Under the pieces are notes generated by a model, which was given only the letters and a program-made list of their open reading frames with translations, did no database searches and was not told the origin of the DNA. Positions 1 through 10,206 of a stretch of DNA of 64,000 nucleotides are shown here, in pieces. Source of the DNA: Pseudomonas sp. HN11. Its GTDB lineage: Bacteria > Pseudomonadota > Gammaproteobacteria > Pseudomonadales > Pseudomonadaceae. The stretch is taken from positions 124,001 through 188,000 of the forward strand of contig NZ_CP089985.1 in the NCBI RefSeq assembly GCF_021390155.1, read 5' to 3'. Both the position numbers and the translations under genes were made by a program. Each line of letters begins with the position of its first letter. Position 1 is the first letter of the stretch.

Positions 1-1607
<1,607 letters not shown>

Positions 1608-1765
1608 TATAACACCCAAGCAATTTGACTACTCTAACGAGCATCAGATTGCGGTGTGTGAAGACGAAATGAACCGAAAGTTCGAATCTCACAAAACACC
1701 GAACGCTGTCACATACCCAATTTGCTGAAGCGAGGCCAACAGGTCGCGACTCAGTACCCGAATTT

Positions 1766-1881
1766 CTTGACGACCATAGAGCATTGGAACCACCTGATCC
1801 CATCCCGAACTCAGCAGTGAAACGATGCATCGCCGATGGTAGTGTGGGGTTTCCCCATGTGAGAGTAGGTCATCGTCAAGA
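1766..1881 (+). rRNA. 5S ribosomal RNA, first copy
   Basis: The 116-nt sequence has the Pseudomonas 5S core (CCTGATCCCATCCCGAACTC and the GATGGTAGTGTGGGG region). Its ends CTTGACGACC and GGTCATCGTCAAG pair as helix I. It follows the 23S gene in the normal rrn order and is followed directly by a strong stem-loop. A second almost identical copy lies 109 nt downstream. Confidence 0.97.
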
Positions 1882-1890
1882 TTAAATTCC

Positions 1891-1928
1891 AGAACCCCTG
1901 TTTGCTAACGCAAACAGGGGTTCTGTTT
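1891..1928 (+). terminator. Intrinsic terminator after first 5S gene
   Basis: A perfect 15-bp inverted repeat (1891-1905 with 1910-1924, loop TAAC) carries a CCCCTG/CAGGGG core and is followed by a T-containing tail. It sits 10 nt after the first 5S gene, so the second 5S gene is expected only from read-through or from its own start. Confidence 0.85.
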
Positions 1929-1990
1929 ATGTAGAAGTCCATGAATTTCATCGTCCTGTTACTAACGCAACGGGCCGATACACAGAATTT

Positions 1991-2106
1991 CTTGACGACC
2001 ATAGAGCATTGGAACCACCTGATCCCATCCCGAACTCAGCAGTGAAACGATGCATCGCCGATGGTAGTGTGGGGTTTCCCCATGTGAGAGTAGGTCATCG
2101 TCAAGA
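1991..2106 (+). rRNA. 5S ribosomal RNA, second tandem copy
   Basis: This 116-nt copy is identical to the first 5S over the readable length, including both helix I ends. The short sequence just before both copies (AATTTCTTGACGACC) is also shared, indicating duplication of a 5S unit that includes leader and terminator. A related but not identical terminator follows. Confidence 0.96.
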
Positions 2107-2116
2107 TTGAATTCCG

Positions 2117-2150
2117 AAACCCCTGTCTGCTAGCGCAGACAGGGGTTTTG
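2117..2150 (+). terminator. Intrinsic terminator after second 5S gene
   Basis: A perfect 14-bp stem (2117-2130 with 2135-2148, loop TAGC) is followed by TTG TCGTTT. It is the same architecture as the first 5S terminator, with several compensated base changes in the stem. Confidence 0.85.
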
Positions 2151-2249
2151 TCGTTTAGAGTCTCCAAGTCGCAGGCTTGGTAGCCCTTTCCCATATGCCT
2201 ACCGCCTATCTGTTTCTCATACAAAAAGAAGAAACGCCTCACAAAAACT

Positions 2250-2276
2250 TAAGATTTGCCAAACTTTGGCCGAAAG
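2250..2276 (+). promoter_or_regulatory. Candidate FliA (sigma-28) promoter for the chemoreceptor gene
   Basis: TAAGATTT, an 11-nt spacer, then GCCGAAAG. The enterobacterial sigma-28 consensus is TAAAGTTT-N11-GCCGATAA, so each box matches 6 of 8 with exact spacing. Chemoreceptor genes are often FliA-dependent. It would give a leader of roughly 105 nt. The rest of the 2151-2389 interval shows no gene. Confidence 0.5.
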
Positions 2277-2389
2277 CCTGACGAGCCATGCGTGCACCGA
2301 AATAGAGCGGCCAGAGAGCTGCCTATACCGTCACATGGAATGTTCCACTCGGCACGCTCATCCCCCTTTGGCAAAAAGAAGTCGATGAA

Positions 2390-4270
2390 ATGAATCTCAA
2401 GTTCAGTCATAAAATTCTGTTGGCCGCGTCAGGCGTCGTAGTTCTGGCCTTCGCGTTATTCACGCTCTATAACGACTACCTGCAACGCAGCACCATCAAG
2501 CAGAACCTGGAGTCGTCCATTCAGCAATCTGGAGAACTCACTGCCAGCAGTGTGCAGAATTGGCTCAGTGGGCGAATACTGGTACTCGAAAGTCTCACCC
2601 AAAACGTTGCACACCAAGGCAGTGCCGCCGACCTCCCTGGCTTGGTCGATCAACCAGCGTTCACCTCGAACTTTCAGTTCACCTATGTTGGTCAAACCAA
2701 CGGTGTATTCACTCAACGTCCGGACGCAAAAATGCCCGACGGCTATGACCCCCGTCAGCGCCCTTGGTACAAACAAGCAGTAGCCGCAGACAAGCCCATG
2801 CTCACACCGCCATACATGGCCGCAGTAGGTGGGCAGATCGTGACCATCGCCATGCCGGTGAAAAGAAACGGTGAATTGCTCGGCGTAGTCGGCGGTGACC
2901 TGAGCCTGCAGACCTTGGTGAAGATCATCAACTCGGTGGATTTCGGCGGTATCGGTCATGCGTTCCTTGTCAGCGGCGATGGCCAAGTCATCGTCAGTCC
3001 TGACCAGGACCAGGTGATGAAAAACCTCAAGGACATTTACCCCGGCACCCAGGTACGTATTGAGAAAGTTAACCAGGACGTAGTCCTCAATGGTCAGAAC
3101 CGCATCCTGTCCTTCACCCCTATCAGCGGCTTGCCTGGCGCAGATTGGTATATCGGTCTGTCGATTGATACAGACAAGGCCTACGCGCCGCTAGGCAAGT
3201 TTCGCACTTCAGCATTGATTGCCATGTTAATCGCAGTGGTCGCGATTGCCGTGCTCCTTAGCTTGCTGATCCAAGTCTTGTTGCGGCCCCTGACTACCAT
3301 GGGCGTGGCCATGCAGGACATTGCCCAAGGCGAGGGAGATTTGACCCGCCGCCTGGCCGTCAGTAGCAAAGACGAGTTTGGCGAAGTCGGCAGCGCCTTC
3401 AATCAGTTTGTGGAGCGTATTCACGCTTCGATTTCGGAAGTGTCGTCGGCAACCCGCCAGGTGCACGACCTGTCCCAGCGCGTAATGGCCTCGTCCAATG
3501 CTTCTATCATTGGCTCCGACGAGCAAAGCGCGCGCACTAACAGCGTAGCCGCAGCGATCAATGAACTGGGCGCAGCCACACAGGAAATCGCACGTAACGC
3601 CGCCGATGCTTCGCAGCACGCCAGCGGTGCCAGTGAACAGGCCGACGATGGACGCAAGGTGGTGGAGCAAACCATCCTCGCAATGTCAGCCTTGTCGCAG
3701 AAGATCAGCCTGTCCTGCACTCAGATTGAAACCTTGAACGCCAGCACCGACAACATCGGTCACATTCTGGATGTGATCAAAGGCATCTCCCAGCAAACCA
3801 ATCTGCTGGCGCTCAACGCCGCCATCGAAGCCGCCCGGGCCGGTGAGGCAGGTCGAGGGTTTGCAGTAGTCGCCGACGAGGTGCGTAACCTGGCTCACCG
3901 CACCCAGGAGTCGGCCGAAGAGATCCACAAAATGATCACTTCACTGCAAGTGGGTTCGCGTGAGGCCGTCACCACCATGAATGCAAGTCAGGCCTCCAGT
4001 GAAGAAAGCGTAGAGGTTGCAAACCAGGCCGGCGAGCGTCTGATCAGCGTGACGCAGCGAATTGTTGAAATCGACGGTATGAACCAGTCCGTCGCGGCTG
4101 CCACCGAAGAACAGACAGCCGTTGTGGAAACCCTCAACGTGGACATCAACCAGATCAACTTGCTGAACCAGCAGGGTGTGGCCAACCTCAATGAAACCCT
4201 GAGAGATTGCGATGCGTTGTCGCAGCAAGCCAATCGGTTGAAACAACTGGTCGATAGTTTCAAAATCTGA
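2390..4270 (+). CDS. Methyl-accepting chemotaxis protein, amino-acid-type dCache sensor (PctA/CtaA-like)
   Basis: A 626-residue inner-membrane chemoreceptor. TM1 is about residues 10-28, the periplasmic dCache domain about 38-270, TM2 about 273-298, HAMP about 299-352, then the cytoplasmic signalling domain. The conserved hairpin tip ([18 protein letters not shown]) starts near residue 465. The sensor carries the amino-acid-binding dCache signature: Y119, R124, W126, Y127, then Y142 and D170 separated by 27 residues, as known for P. aeruginosa PctA-type receptors. Length is close to PctA (about 629). The C-terminus (DSFKI) lacks a CheR-tethering pentapeptide. Signalling would go through CheA/CheW. 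Ligand identity beyond amino acids cannot be read. It stands alone, convergent with the mgo operon. Confidence 0.93.
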   Translation: MNLKFSHKILLAASGVVVLAFALFTLYNDYLQRSTIKQNLESSIQQSGELTASSVQNWLSGRILVLESLTQNVAHQGSAADLPGLVDQPAFTSNFQFTYVGQTNGVFTQRPDAKMPDGYDPRQRPWYKQAVAADKPMLTPPYMAAVGGQIVTIAMPVKRNGELLGVVGGDLSLQTLVKIINSVDFGGIGHAFLVSGDGQVIVSPDQDQVMKNLKDIYPGTQVRIEKVNQDVVLNGQNRILSFTPISGLPGADWYIGLSIDTDKAYAPLGKFRTSALIAMLIAVVAIAVLLSLLIQVLLRPLTTMGVAMQDIAQGEGDLTRRLAVSSKDEFGEVGSAFNQFVERIHASISEVSSATRQVHDLSQRVMASSNASIIGSDEQSARTNSVAAAINELGAATQEIARNAADASQHASGASEQADDGRKVVEQTILAMSALSQKISLSCTQIETLNASTDNIGHILDVIKGISQQTNLLALNAAIEAARAGEAGRGFAVVADEVRNLAHRTQESAEEIHKMITSLQVGSREAVTTMNASQASSEESVEVANQAGERLISVTQRIVEIDGMNQSVAAATEEQTAVVETLNVDINQINLLNQQGVANLNETLRDCDALSQQANRLKQLVDSFKI

Positions 4271-4285
4271 CCTGCTGATTGATCG

Positions 4286-4313
4286 GGCAGGAGTGAGTCA
4301 TGTTGCTCCTGCC
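4286..4313. terminator. Bidirectional stem-loop between the chemoreceptor gene and mgoD
   Basis: GGCAGGAG (4286-4293) pairs with CTCCTGCC (4306-4313) in the 45-nt gap between two convergent stop codons. There is no strong T-run, but position and stem fit a shared terminator. Confidence 0.55.
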
Positions 4314-4315
4314 GC

Positions 4316-4774
4316 TTAGCCAAGTATCCGGCGAACATTTTCCAGGGCGCCATCGGCGAAGCGTTGCACAAACGATTCAAACCCGATGTCTGCTTTGTCG
4401 GCGGGCTCTGCAATTATCGTCCATGTCACCTTGGAACACCCTGTTCCAACGGCTTCCACGTGAATCGCCGCCCATAATCTGGCTACGCCCAGCGTGTTGT
4501 AGATCGTGGTCCAGGTCATGTACATGGCCTCCTCGTCCCGGCTATTGAGCTGCTCTACCACACAGTTTCCATCCCGGAAGAATTTTGTACGCAAGGCACC
4601 CACGCCTGTGCCTGTCATTTCGATATGTGTCAGGTCAGGAATAAATGCGTCGAAGCCTGCAAATTGTCCCACCATGTCCCATAGACGAGGGGCAGGGCAG
4701 CCGACCACGGCAGACGCCACGATCGGCATGCTGTTCGGGTTGCGAATCAACGTATCGGGTCGCAGTGATTTCAT
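4316..4774 (-). CDS. mgoD: SRPBCC (polyketide cyclase/dehydrase-like) protein MgoD
   Basis: A 152-residue soluble protein with the START/Bet v 1-like (SRPBCC) pattern: an early helix segment (CPAPRLWDMVGQFAGFDAF), alternating beta strands (e.g. VEQLNSRDEEAMYMTWTTI) and a long C-terminal helix (FVQRFADGALENVRRIL). It is the last gene of the mgoBCAD operon, 18 nt after mgoA, with an AGGA ribosome site. In the P. syringae mgo and P. entomophila pvf operons the fourth gene encodes a protein of this fold. Its precise biochemical role is not settled; binding or processing of the reactive product is an inference. The assignment rests on fold-like sequence and exact gene order. Confidence 0.85.
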   Translation of the reverse strand: MKSLRPDTLIRNPNSMPIVASAVVGCPAPRLWDMVGQFAGFDAFIPDLTHIEMTGTGVGALRTKFFRDGNCVVEQLNSRDEEAMYMTWTTIYNTLGVARLWAAIHVEAVGTGCSKVTWTIIAEPADKADIGFESFVQRFADGALENVRRILG

Positions 4775-4792
4775 GAGGGTGTCCTGAGAAGT

Positions 4793-7700
4793 TCAAAGAA
4801 AGCCGATGGCCTTGAGGTAATTGCAGCCTTTGTTCAGCAGTGCCGGGTCTTTCTCGGGATAGTCGGCCTTCATCTGCTGGATACCCTGTCGAGCGTTGTC
4901 GTGACGAATCATCGAGGTGTCGCCGATGTCTTCGTCGAGGCGGCCAAGATAGAAGCCGAGTACCCCAAACAGTGCGTTGTCCTGGTTCACCATTCGCAGC
5001 GCATTTTGCCAGTGCGCAATGCTCACCCACTTGAAGCGGTGTCCCATCAGGCTGAATGCTTCGAGGTAGTTCGCCCAGCTCAACGGCTTTGGGTTGTGCA
5101 GGTTGAAAACATTTCTATCGGCTTGAAAGCGGGTGCCGTGGAATGCAATGAAGCGAGCCAGGAAGTCCACCGGCATCAGGTCGAAGTTCAACGATAGTCG
5201 CGGCAGCAGACCCAATTGCAGTGATCCCTTGAGCATCAGCATCAGGCGATTTTTCTGCGGTTGGCAAACACCATTGCGACTGTTGAAACTGATATTGCCG
5301 GGTCGATGGATGTTCACCCAGGCGCCGCGCTCCACCGCCTGGCCCAATTGCCGCTCTGCGACCCACTTGGACAGGTTGTAGCCATTCTTGATGTAAAGCG
5401 GCAGCGTGGTTGCTGCGGGTGCTTCGAGAACATAGCCCTGACTGTCGATACTGCTTGAGGCCGATAGCGTCGAAACAAAGTTCAGGACCTTCTTGCAATA
5501 GGTCTCACACAGGCGCAGGCATTCAAGTATGGGGTCAACGTTGTCCTTGGCCAGTGACGCGTAGTCCATCACGTGGTTGACCCGTGCAGCGTTGTGCACT
5601 AACACACCGAAGTCCTTGGCGAGAGCGTCATATGCATCGCTGGCCAAACCCAGACGCGGCAGGCTGATATCGGCGGCAAATACCTGCACTCTGCTCAGGT
5701 CCAGATGTTCCAAATGGTACTCACGCAACGCGTGGGTGAATCGCGCCATTGCCGAATACCCCGGTTCCTCACGTACCAGGCAAGCCACTTGGGTTGCGCC
5801 ACCGGCCAGCAACGCCTCGACGATATGGACACCGACGAAACTGTTGGCACCTGTCACAATGACCTTATGTGGGTTGCCTGCGTGGTGCTCGGGCAGCGTG
5901 TTGTATATCCAGTTCCGTTGGGCATCGCGAACAGCGCGATCGGAGGGCGCAATGGGGCGTTCACCGCTTTCCACCAGTGTTGCGAGCGTACGAATCGTCG
6001 GCACTTCAATGAAGTGACCCAACGCGAAACTGCGGCCGAATTGCTCGCGAACGCGCAACAGCAAGGTCGACAGCAAAATCGAATGGCCGCCGAGTTCGAA
6101 GAAGCTCTCGTCAACAGACAGTTCACCTGCAGGTAACGCCAACAGTTCACTCCACAAAAGGGTCAACTGCACTTGAAGCGGGGTTTGTGCAGTGGTACGG
6201 GCAGCCTGCAAAGTGAGCAGGAGCGGTAGCGCCAGCAGTGCTTCTCGGTCGATTTTGCCGTTGCTGGAATACGGCAGTTGCGGCAGAACGTTCCAAAAAC
6301 CGGGCTGCATGTAGTCCGGCAGCCACTGCCGCACGTGCTGCTGGAGGGCCGTCAGGGTAGCCCCAGGCTCTGGTTGGGCGACAGCGCCACGGATCCTGCG
6401 GTCACGGTCGATCACCACCGCCACCTGGCGATACAGCCGACTGTTGCGCAAGCACTGCTCAATCTCCAGTGGTTCGACCCGATAACCTCGGATCTTCACC
6501 TGGTCATCACGCCGGCCCCCCAGTACGATCCCGTCGGCGGTCCACTTAGCCAGGTCTCCGCTGCGGTAAGCCCGCAGTGAGCGGCCTCCCGGCACGGCGA
6601 GCTCCACGAACGGGCTGGCAGGCTGTTGCGGTGCGTTCACATACCCCAGACTAACCCCTGGCCCAACGATATAAACCTCACCCATCACCTCTTCATCTAC
6701 CGGCTGTAGGTTGTCATCGAGGATCAGTACCTGGCTGTTGGCGATCGGGCGGCCGAGGGCGCGGTTGTTGTCACCGGAGTGCAGCGTCCGGTGGGTGGCG
6801 AGCACCGTGGTTTCGGTGGGCCCGTAGAGATTGTGAAATTGACACTGGCCCGCCAGGCGCTCGATTACATGGGGCTCGCACACATCACCTCCGGTCAGCA
6901 GGTGCTTGAGTTCCAGCGGCCGGTCGGGCTTCAGAATACTCAGCAGTGCGGGCGGTAGAAAGGCATGGGTGACGCACTGACGATGGAGCAAATCCAGCAG
7001 TTGCTGGGGGTCTTGTCGTTGCTCTGGCCTGGGGATGATCAATTCGGCACCGGCTATCAGGGCGGGGAAAATGTCGATCAGCGAGGAGTCAAAGCTCAAC
7101 GGTGAAAATTGCAGAACGCGGCTCTGTTCATCCAGGTCCATACAGGACCGGAACCAGGCCGTGAAATGCGCCAGGTTAGCTTGACTGAGCAGAACACCCT
7201 TAGGCTCGCCCGTGGTGCCCGATGTGAAGAGTGTCATGCAGGGAGCATCGGCGTGAGGGCGAGTGAGCATCAACGTGGATGTGATGTCTGCATTGCGTGG
7301 GTCAAGACGGCTGACATCCAGTGCAGTGAAGCGTCCTCGCAAGGGATGATGACCGGCATCCAGCAATACCTCGGCGCCTGCGCTTTCGATCATGGCCTGA
7401 TGGCGTTGAGGGGGTTGTCCCGGATCCAGAGGTAGGTACACCGCGCCACAGCCCAGCACAGCAAGAATACTGGCGTACAACTCGACGGACTTTTCCAGGC
7501 ACACACCAACCACCGCTGGAGCCTGTGCAACGCCAAACAAGGGGCGTAAACGTTGCTGGATCGTGAGGGCCTGGAGGTGCAGCTCTCGGTAAGTCACGAC
7601 GCAGTCATCGACGTTCAGCGCCCGCCGATCGGCAAATCGGTAAAGACTGGCCTGTAACCGTTCGATCACAGGCACCTGGGCTTCCCGCAATACTGCGAGG

Positions 7701-8170
7701 TCTTCGGTGCGATTGAAACGGTGTTCAAATGCCAGCGTATCCAGCTCGCTCAAGCCCCGCTCGGGCCATTCATTCGCGACTGCACTCGTAGAGAAATATC
7801 CAGGGTCCCGCGAGAAACCACTGACATGCAGCGCGGCCCATTCCACCAACGCATGCGTTACCTGGCCACGCAACCGCTGGCCGTTGCCACTGGGTTCGTC
7901 GGCGATGTTCAAGATGGCCAACAATCCCTGGCCAGGCCCATAGGCGCGTAGTTGCAGCGCGGGCAACCCGCAGTGAGTGACCTGCCCGATACCCAGGCGC
8001 AGGCTTAATGTGGGGATTGGGCCTGAGTGGACCCGCACCGCTTGACTGCCGTCATTGATGCAAAGGTCGATGCCTCTGGTAGCCGAGGCATGGCCGTACT
8101 GTTCCAGCTTCTGCCTGATGGCGCTCAGGGCGCTGCTGGCGCCGGCAAATCCGATGGTCAGGCGCCTCAT
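4793..8170 (-). CDS. mgoA: Nonribosomal peptide synthetase MgoA/PvfC, domains A-T-reductase
   Basis: An 1125-residue synthetase. Residues 1-165 form an N-terminal region I do not recognise. Adenylation is about 175-650 with core motifs LFTSGTTGEPKG (314-325), NLYGPTETT, YRSGDLAKW and the catalytic lysine in NGKIDR. Thiolation is about 665-735 with phosphopantetheine serine S697 in LGGHS. A thioester-reductase domain from about 767 to the end has the Rossmann motif TGANSFVG (773-780) and a YNLSK catalytic pair. There is no condensation domain. The start is ATG at 8170, overlapping the mgoC stop (ATGA) behind GGAGGG; the frame stays open 101 codons upstream but only inside mgoC. In relatives the enzyme loads a branched amino acid (Val/Leu) and, with the N-oxygenase, yields diazeniumdiolate or pyrazine N-oxide signals. 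The substrate here is not predicted firmly. Confidence 0.93.
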   Translation of the reverse strand: MRRLTIGFAGASSALSAIRQKLEQYGHASATRGIDLCINDGSQAVRVHSGPIPTLSLRLGIGQVTHCGLPALQLRAYGPGQGLLAILNIADEPSGNGQRLRGQVTHALVEWAALHVSGFSRDPGYFSTSAVANEWPERGLSELDTLAFEHRFNRTEDLAVLREAQVPVIERLQASLYRFADRRALNVDDCVVTYRELHLQALTIQQRLRPLFGVAQAPAVVGVCLEKSVELYASILAVLGCGAVYLPLDPGQPPQRHQAMIESAGAEVLLDAGHHPLRGRFTALDVSRLDPRNADITSTLMLTRPHADAPCMTLFTSGTTGEPKGVLLSQANLAHFTAWFRSCMDLDEQSRVLQFSPLSFDSSLIDIFPALIAGAELIIPRPEQRQDPQQLLDLLHRQCVTHAFLPPALLSILKPDRPLELKHLLTGGDVCEPHVIERLAGQCQFHNLYGPTETTVLATHRTLHSGDNNRALGRPIANSQVLILDDNLQPVDEEVMGEVYIVGPGVSLGYVNAPQQPASPFVELAVPGGRSLRAYRSGDLAKWTADGIVLGGRRDDQVKIRGYRVEPLEIEQCLRNSRLYRQVAVVIDRDRRIRGAVAQPEPGATLTALQQHVRQWLPDYMQPGFWNVLPQLPYSSNGKIDREALLALPLLLTLQAARTTAQTPLQVQLTLLWSELLALPAGELSVDESFFELGGHSILLSTLLLRVREQFGRSFALGHFIEVPTIRTLATLVESGERPIAPSDRAVRDAQRNWIYNTLPEHHAGNPHKVIVTGANSFVGVHIVEALLAGGATQVACLVREEPGYSAMARFTHALREYHLEHLDLSRVQVFAADISLPRLGLASDAYDALAKDFGVLVHNAARVNHVMDYASLAKDNVDPILECLRLCETYCKKVLNFVSTLSASSSIDSQGYVLEAPAATTLPLYIKNGYNLSKWVAERQLGQAVERGAWVNIHRPGNISFNSRNGVCQPQKNRLMLMLKGSLQLGLLPRLSLNFDLMPVDFLARFIAFHGTRFQADRNVFNLHNPKPLSWANYLEAFSLMGHRFKWVSIAHWQNALRMVNQDNALFGVLGFYLGRLDEDIGDTSMIRHDNARQGIQQMKADYPEKDPALLNKGCNYLKAIGFL

Positions 8171-9114
8171 TTCACCCTCCCTGATACTGGCAGGTAATCG
8201 TTCAATGCTTGCGCCACACTCGGCGTTTGCAGCAAGCCGCTGTGTTGCAGGAAGGTCAGAATATTGCCCATCAACGGATGCTGACGGGTGATGGGAAAGG
8301 CCAGTGCGGTCACTTCCTCGCGCAGTGCGTCTTGCAAAGTTGCACTGATGTCCAGGTGTTCGATCAAGTACAGATCGAAGTTTTTTTGCAGGTCGTTCGT
8401 CAGGTATTGAGTCAGGAAAATCGGGAGTACCTTGGCAATGCTGTCGCGTTCGTCCGTGCTTGCGGCTTGCCAATACAAGCGCACGAGTCGTGTCCAGAAC
8501 TGCGCGTGGCGACCTTCATCAAACAAGTGGTCGGCCATCAAGCCACGGATGGAGGCTTTGACACTGGTGTCCTTGGAGAACGCCGCCACATCGTGGGTCA
8601 CGGTGTTTTCGGCGATGGCCACGCCGATCAGTGCTACGGCATCATGCAGGTGGGCGGGTACCTGCGCCTGTGCCGCCGGCAGCGCTCGGCTCAATTCGAT
8701 TTCCCGGGGCAGTGCCAACGGTTGTACGCCAGTCATGGCTACCGTTTGCTGCAGGAAATCCAGCGCGACCAGCGCGTGGTAATCCTCGTCCACAACGACG
8801 GTCATCGCATCAACGCGGCAGGCCAGTGGGAAGGGCACCGAAAAGCGGTTCTTGGCAATGCTGCGTGCGGTCTTGTCGACGATCTCGGTTTCGAATATCA
8901 CCACGTCGTTGATGAATTTGTAGAAGCTCTGCACGAGCACGAAATCGCGCCACTGCGGGCAGTGTTCGAGAAAGGTCGCACAGAGCACCAGGGGCTGACG
9001 GCACAACGGGTAAATCAGCTTGTCATCGTCTTCCAGCAGGCGGCGAGGGCGTGTGCGGATCGTTGCGCGGTTCTCCCAGTCGCCGGCAATGGCTTGGTAG
9101 CTGTCGGCGTTCAT
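8167..9114 (-). CDS. mgoC: Diiron N-oxygenase MgoC/PvfB (AurF family)
   Basis: A 315-residue cytoplasmic protein of the AurF p-aminobenzoate N-oxygenase family. All seven iron ligands of AurF can be matched by spacing: E75, E110, H113, E169, H196, E200 and H203 (DEDYH and DEGRH motifs), so an active diiron site is likely. It would oxidise an amine nitrogen on the amino acid or on the carrier-bound intermediate. It is second in mgoBCAD, overlapping mgoB by ATGA at 9111-9114 and mgoA by ATGA at 8167-8170, indicating translational coupling. In the homologous ham (fragin/valdiazen) and pvf pathways this enzyme supplies the N-oxidation step. Confidence 0.92.
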   Translation of the reverse strand: MNADSYQAIAGDWENRATIRTRPRRLLEDDDKLIYPLCRQPLVLCATFLEHCPQWRDFVLVQSFYKFINDVVIFETEIVDKTARSIAKNRFSVPFPLACRVDAMTVVVDEDYHALVALDFLQQTVAMTGVQPLALPREIELSRALPAAQAQVPAHLHDAVALIGVAIAENTVTHDVAAFSKDTSVKASIRGLMADHLFDEGRHAQFWTRLVRLYWQAASTDERDSIAKVLPIFLTQYLTNDLQKNFDLYLIEHLDISATLQDALREEVTALAFPITRQHPLMGNILTFLQHSGLLQTPSVAQALNDYLPVSGRVK

Positions 9115-9869
9115 GGGTGCACCCCGTGCAGCGAGGCCCGAACTTCATCCCAGAACGCGATACGGCTTTCGACGGCAGCCAGCGCGGCATCGTTGGCCTG
9201 CTGCGGGTAAGCCGGGTCTGCGCTGGCCAGGCGTTGGAGTAACTGCTCCGCTGCAGGTCCATGATCCTGGGCATCCAATTCAATGTGACGTGTGAGGTAG
9301 GCGCACAGGGTAGGTGCCTGGCGGTGGATGAACTCATCGGATTGCAGGATGCGTTCGAATATTGTCGGGATGACATGCTCACGAGCGTGCAGAAACGTCG
9401 CCGCCACACAATGGGTCGGCGCGTGCAGCGCAAGGTGCAAGGTGTCGCTGACGAAGCGGGCCACACCGGGGAGAATGTCGACCTCCTGCAAGGCGGCAGT
9501 TGCTTCCAGCCCTTGACGTTGCAGCGCAATGAAGTGGTTGATAGCGGTGGTGCTGCAGCCCACCTCGGCCATGGCCTCCAGATAAAGTTCGAAGTGACTG
9601 CAATAGCCCTGCCCCGGATGTTCGTCCGACTCTTCACCCAACACGATCTCATTGATAAGGCGTGCTGCTTGGGGATCGGCGGGTGGCAGCCAGGGCAGGT
9701 AAGTGCAGGTCAGGTCCCGTTGCAGGCGTTTGGCGAGGGTCATGAAATCCCAGACAGCAAATACATGGCTTTCCATAAATAGTTGTAACTTGCGTAGGGA
9801 AGTTATTTCTGTAAATAACGAATGGCTGCACAACTGAAGTTTTGCTGTTTCAAGTAACGGTTGGTGCAT
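9111..9869 (-). CDS. mgoB: Haem-oxygenase-like (DUF3050-type) protein MgoB
   Basis: A 252-residue, all-helical protein with the histidine/acid pattern of DUF3050/haem-oxygenase-like diiron proteins: ESHVFAVWDF near 33-42, LGEESDEHPG near 78-86, HFELYL near 92, HAREHVIP near 161 and a late DAQDH. It is the first gene of the operon, and all following mgo genes are coupled or closely spaced. mgoB is needed for full signal production in P. syringae; a role in N-N bond formation or oxidation of the intermediate is inferred from related haem-oxygenase-like enzymes. The ATG at 9869 has only a weak ribosome site (AGGC), so initiation may be modest. GacS/GacA control is known for mgo elsewhere but not visible here. 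Confidence 0.85.
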   Translation of the reverse strand: MHQPLLETAKLQLCSHSLFTEITSLRKLQLFMESHVFAVWDFMTLAKRLQRDLTCTYLPWLPPADPQAARLINEIVLGEESDEHPGQGYCSHFELYLEAMAEVGCSTTAINHFIALQRQGLEATAALQEVDILPGVARFVSDTLHLALHAPTHCVAATFLHAREHVIPTIFERILQSDEFIHRQAPTLCAYLTRHIELDAQDHGPAAEQLLQRLASADPAYPQQANDAALAAVESRIAFWDEVRASLHGVHP

Positions 9870-10206
9870 GGTTGATGCCTATAAGTTGTTGCGTCTGCTG
9901 TGAAAAATAGCGATGAGTGTTTGTGGTCGGCAAGAGATGAGCCGGTATAAACCAGCTGCTGGGGCGCAGAAGGGCTCACTCAGAGGCGCCGGAGCGTCGA
10001 TTGAAGTGTCTGGTTTAGTAATAAAAGATAATAAGCGGATTAAACAGTTTGGCGAGCATACAAATGTGTTAGATGTTTTTCTAAATAATATGTGCTGTAG
10101 TTCAGTTTCTTTGTTGTAAGTGGGAAGTTTCTTCAGGGGTGGGGCTCTTACAGTGAGTTAGGGAGCCCCGTGATATTGGAGAGTCTATAAATGAAAGGCG
10201 CAAGCC
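9870..10206. other. Intergenic region upstream of mgoBCAD
   Basis: This gap of about 335 nt must hold the mgo promoter on the minus strand. The stretch 10015-10115 is clearly AT-richer than its surroundings. A 68-codon plus-strand open frame (9913-10119) has no credible ribosome site or recognisable protein. GGGGCTC (10141-10147) and GAGCCCC (10163-10169) form a loose inverted repeat, and AAGGC/GCCTT (10195-10208) a weak hairpin at the end of the GntR gene. I see no convincing -35/-10 pair. Confidence 0.6.

Noticed and set aside
8171..8473. In-frame 101-codon N-terminal extension of mgoA
   Set aside because: It lies wholly inside mgoC, has no ribosome site, and the ATG at 8170 has GGAGGG plus the ATGA overlap typical of this operon.
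8209..9210. 333-codon open frame on the plus strand opposite mgoC
   Set aside because: Shadow of a GC-rich coding gene; composition and repeats of Gln/His/Val are typical antisense artefacts, and mgoC has complete iron ligands.
9913..10119. 68-codon plus-strand frame upstream of mgoB
   Set aside because: No ribosome site, AT-rich run-on tail, no recognisable protein; kept only as intergenic sequence.
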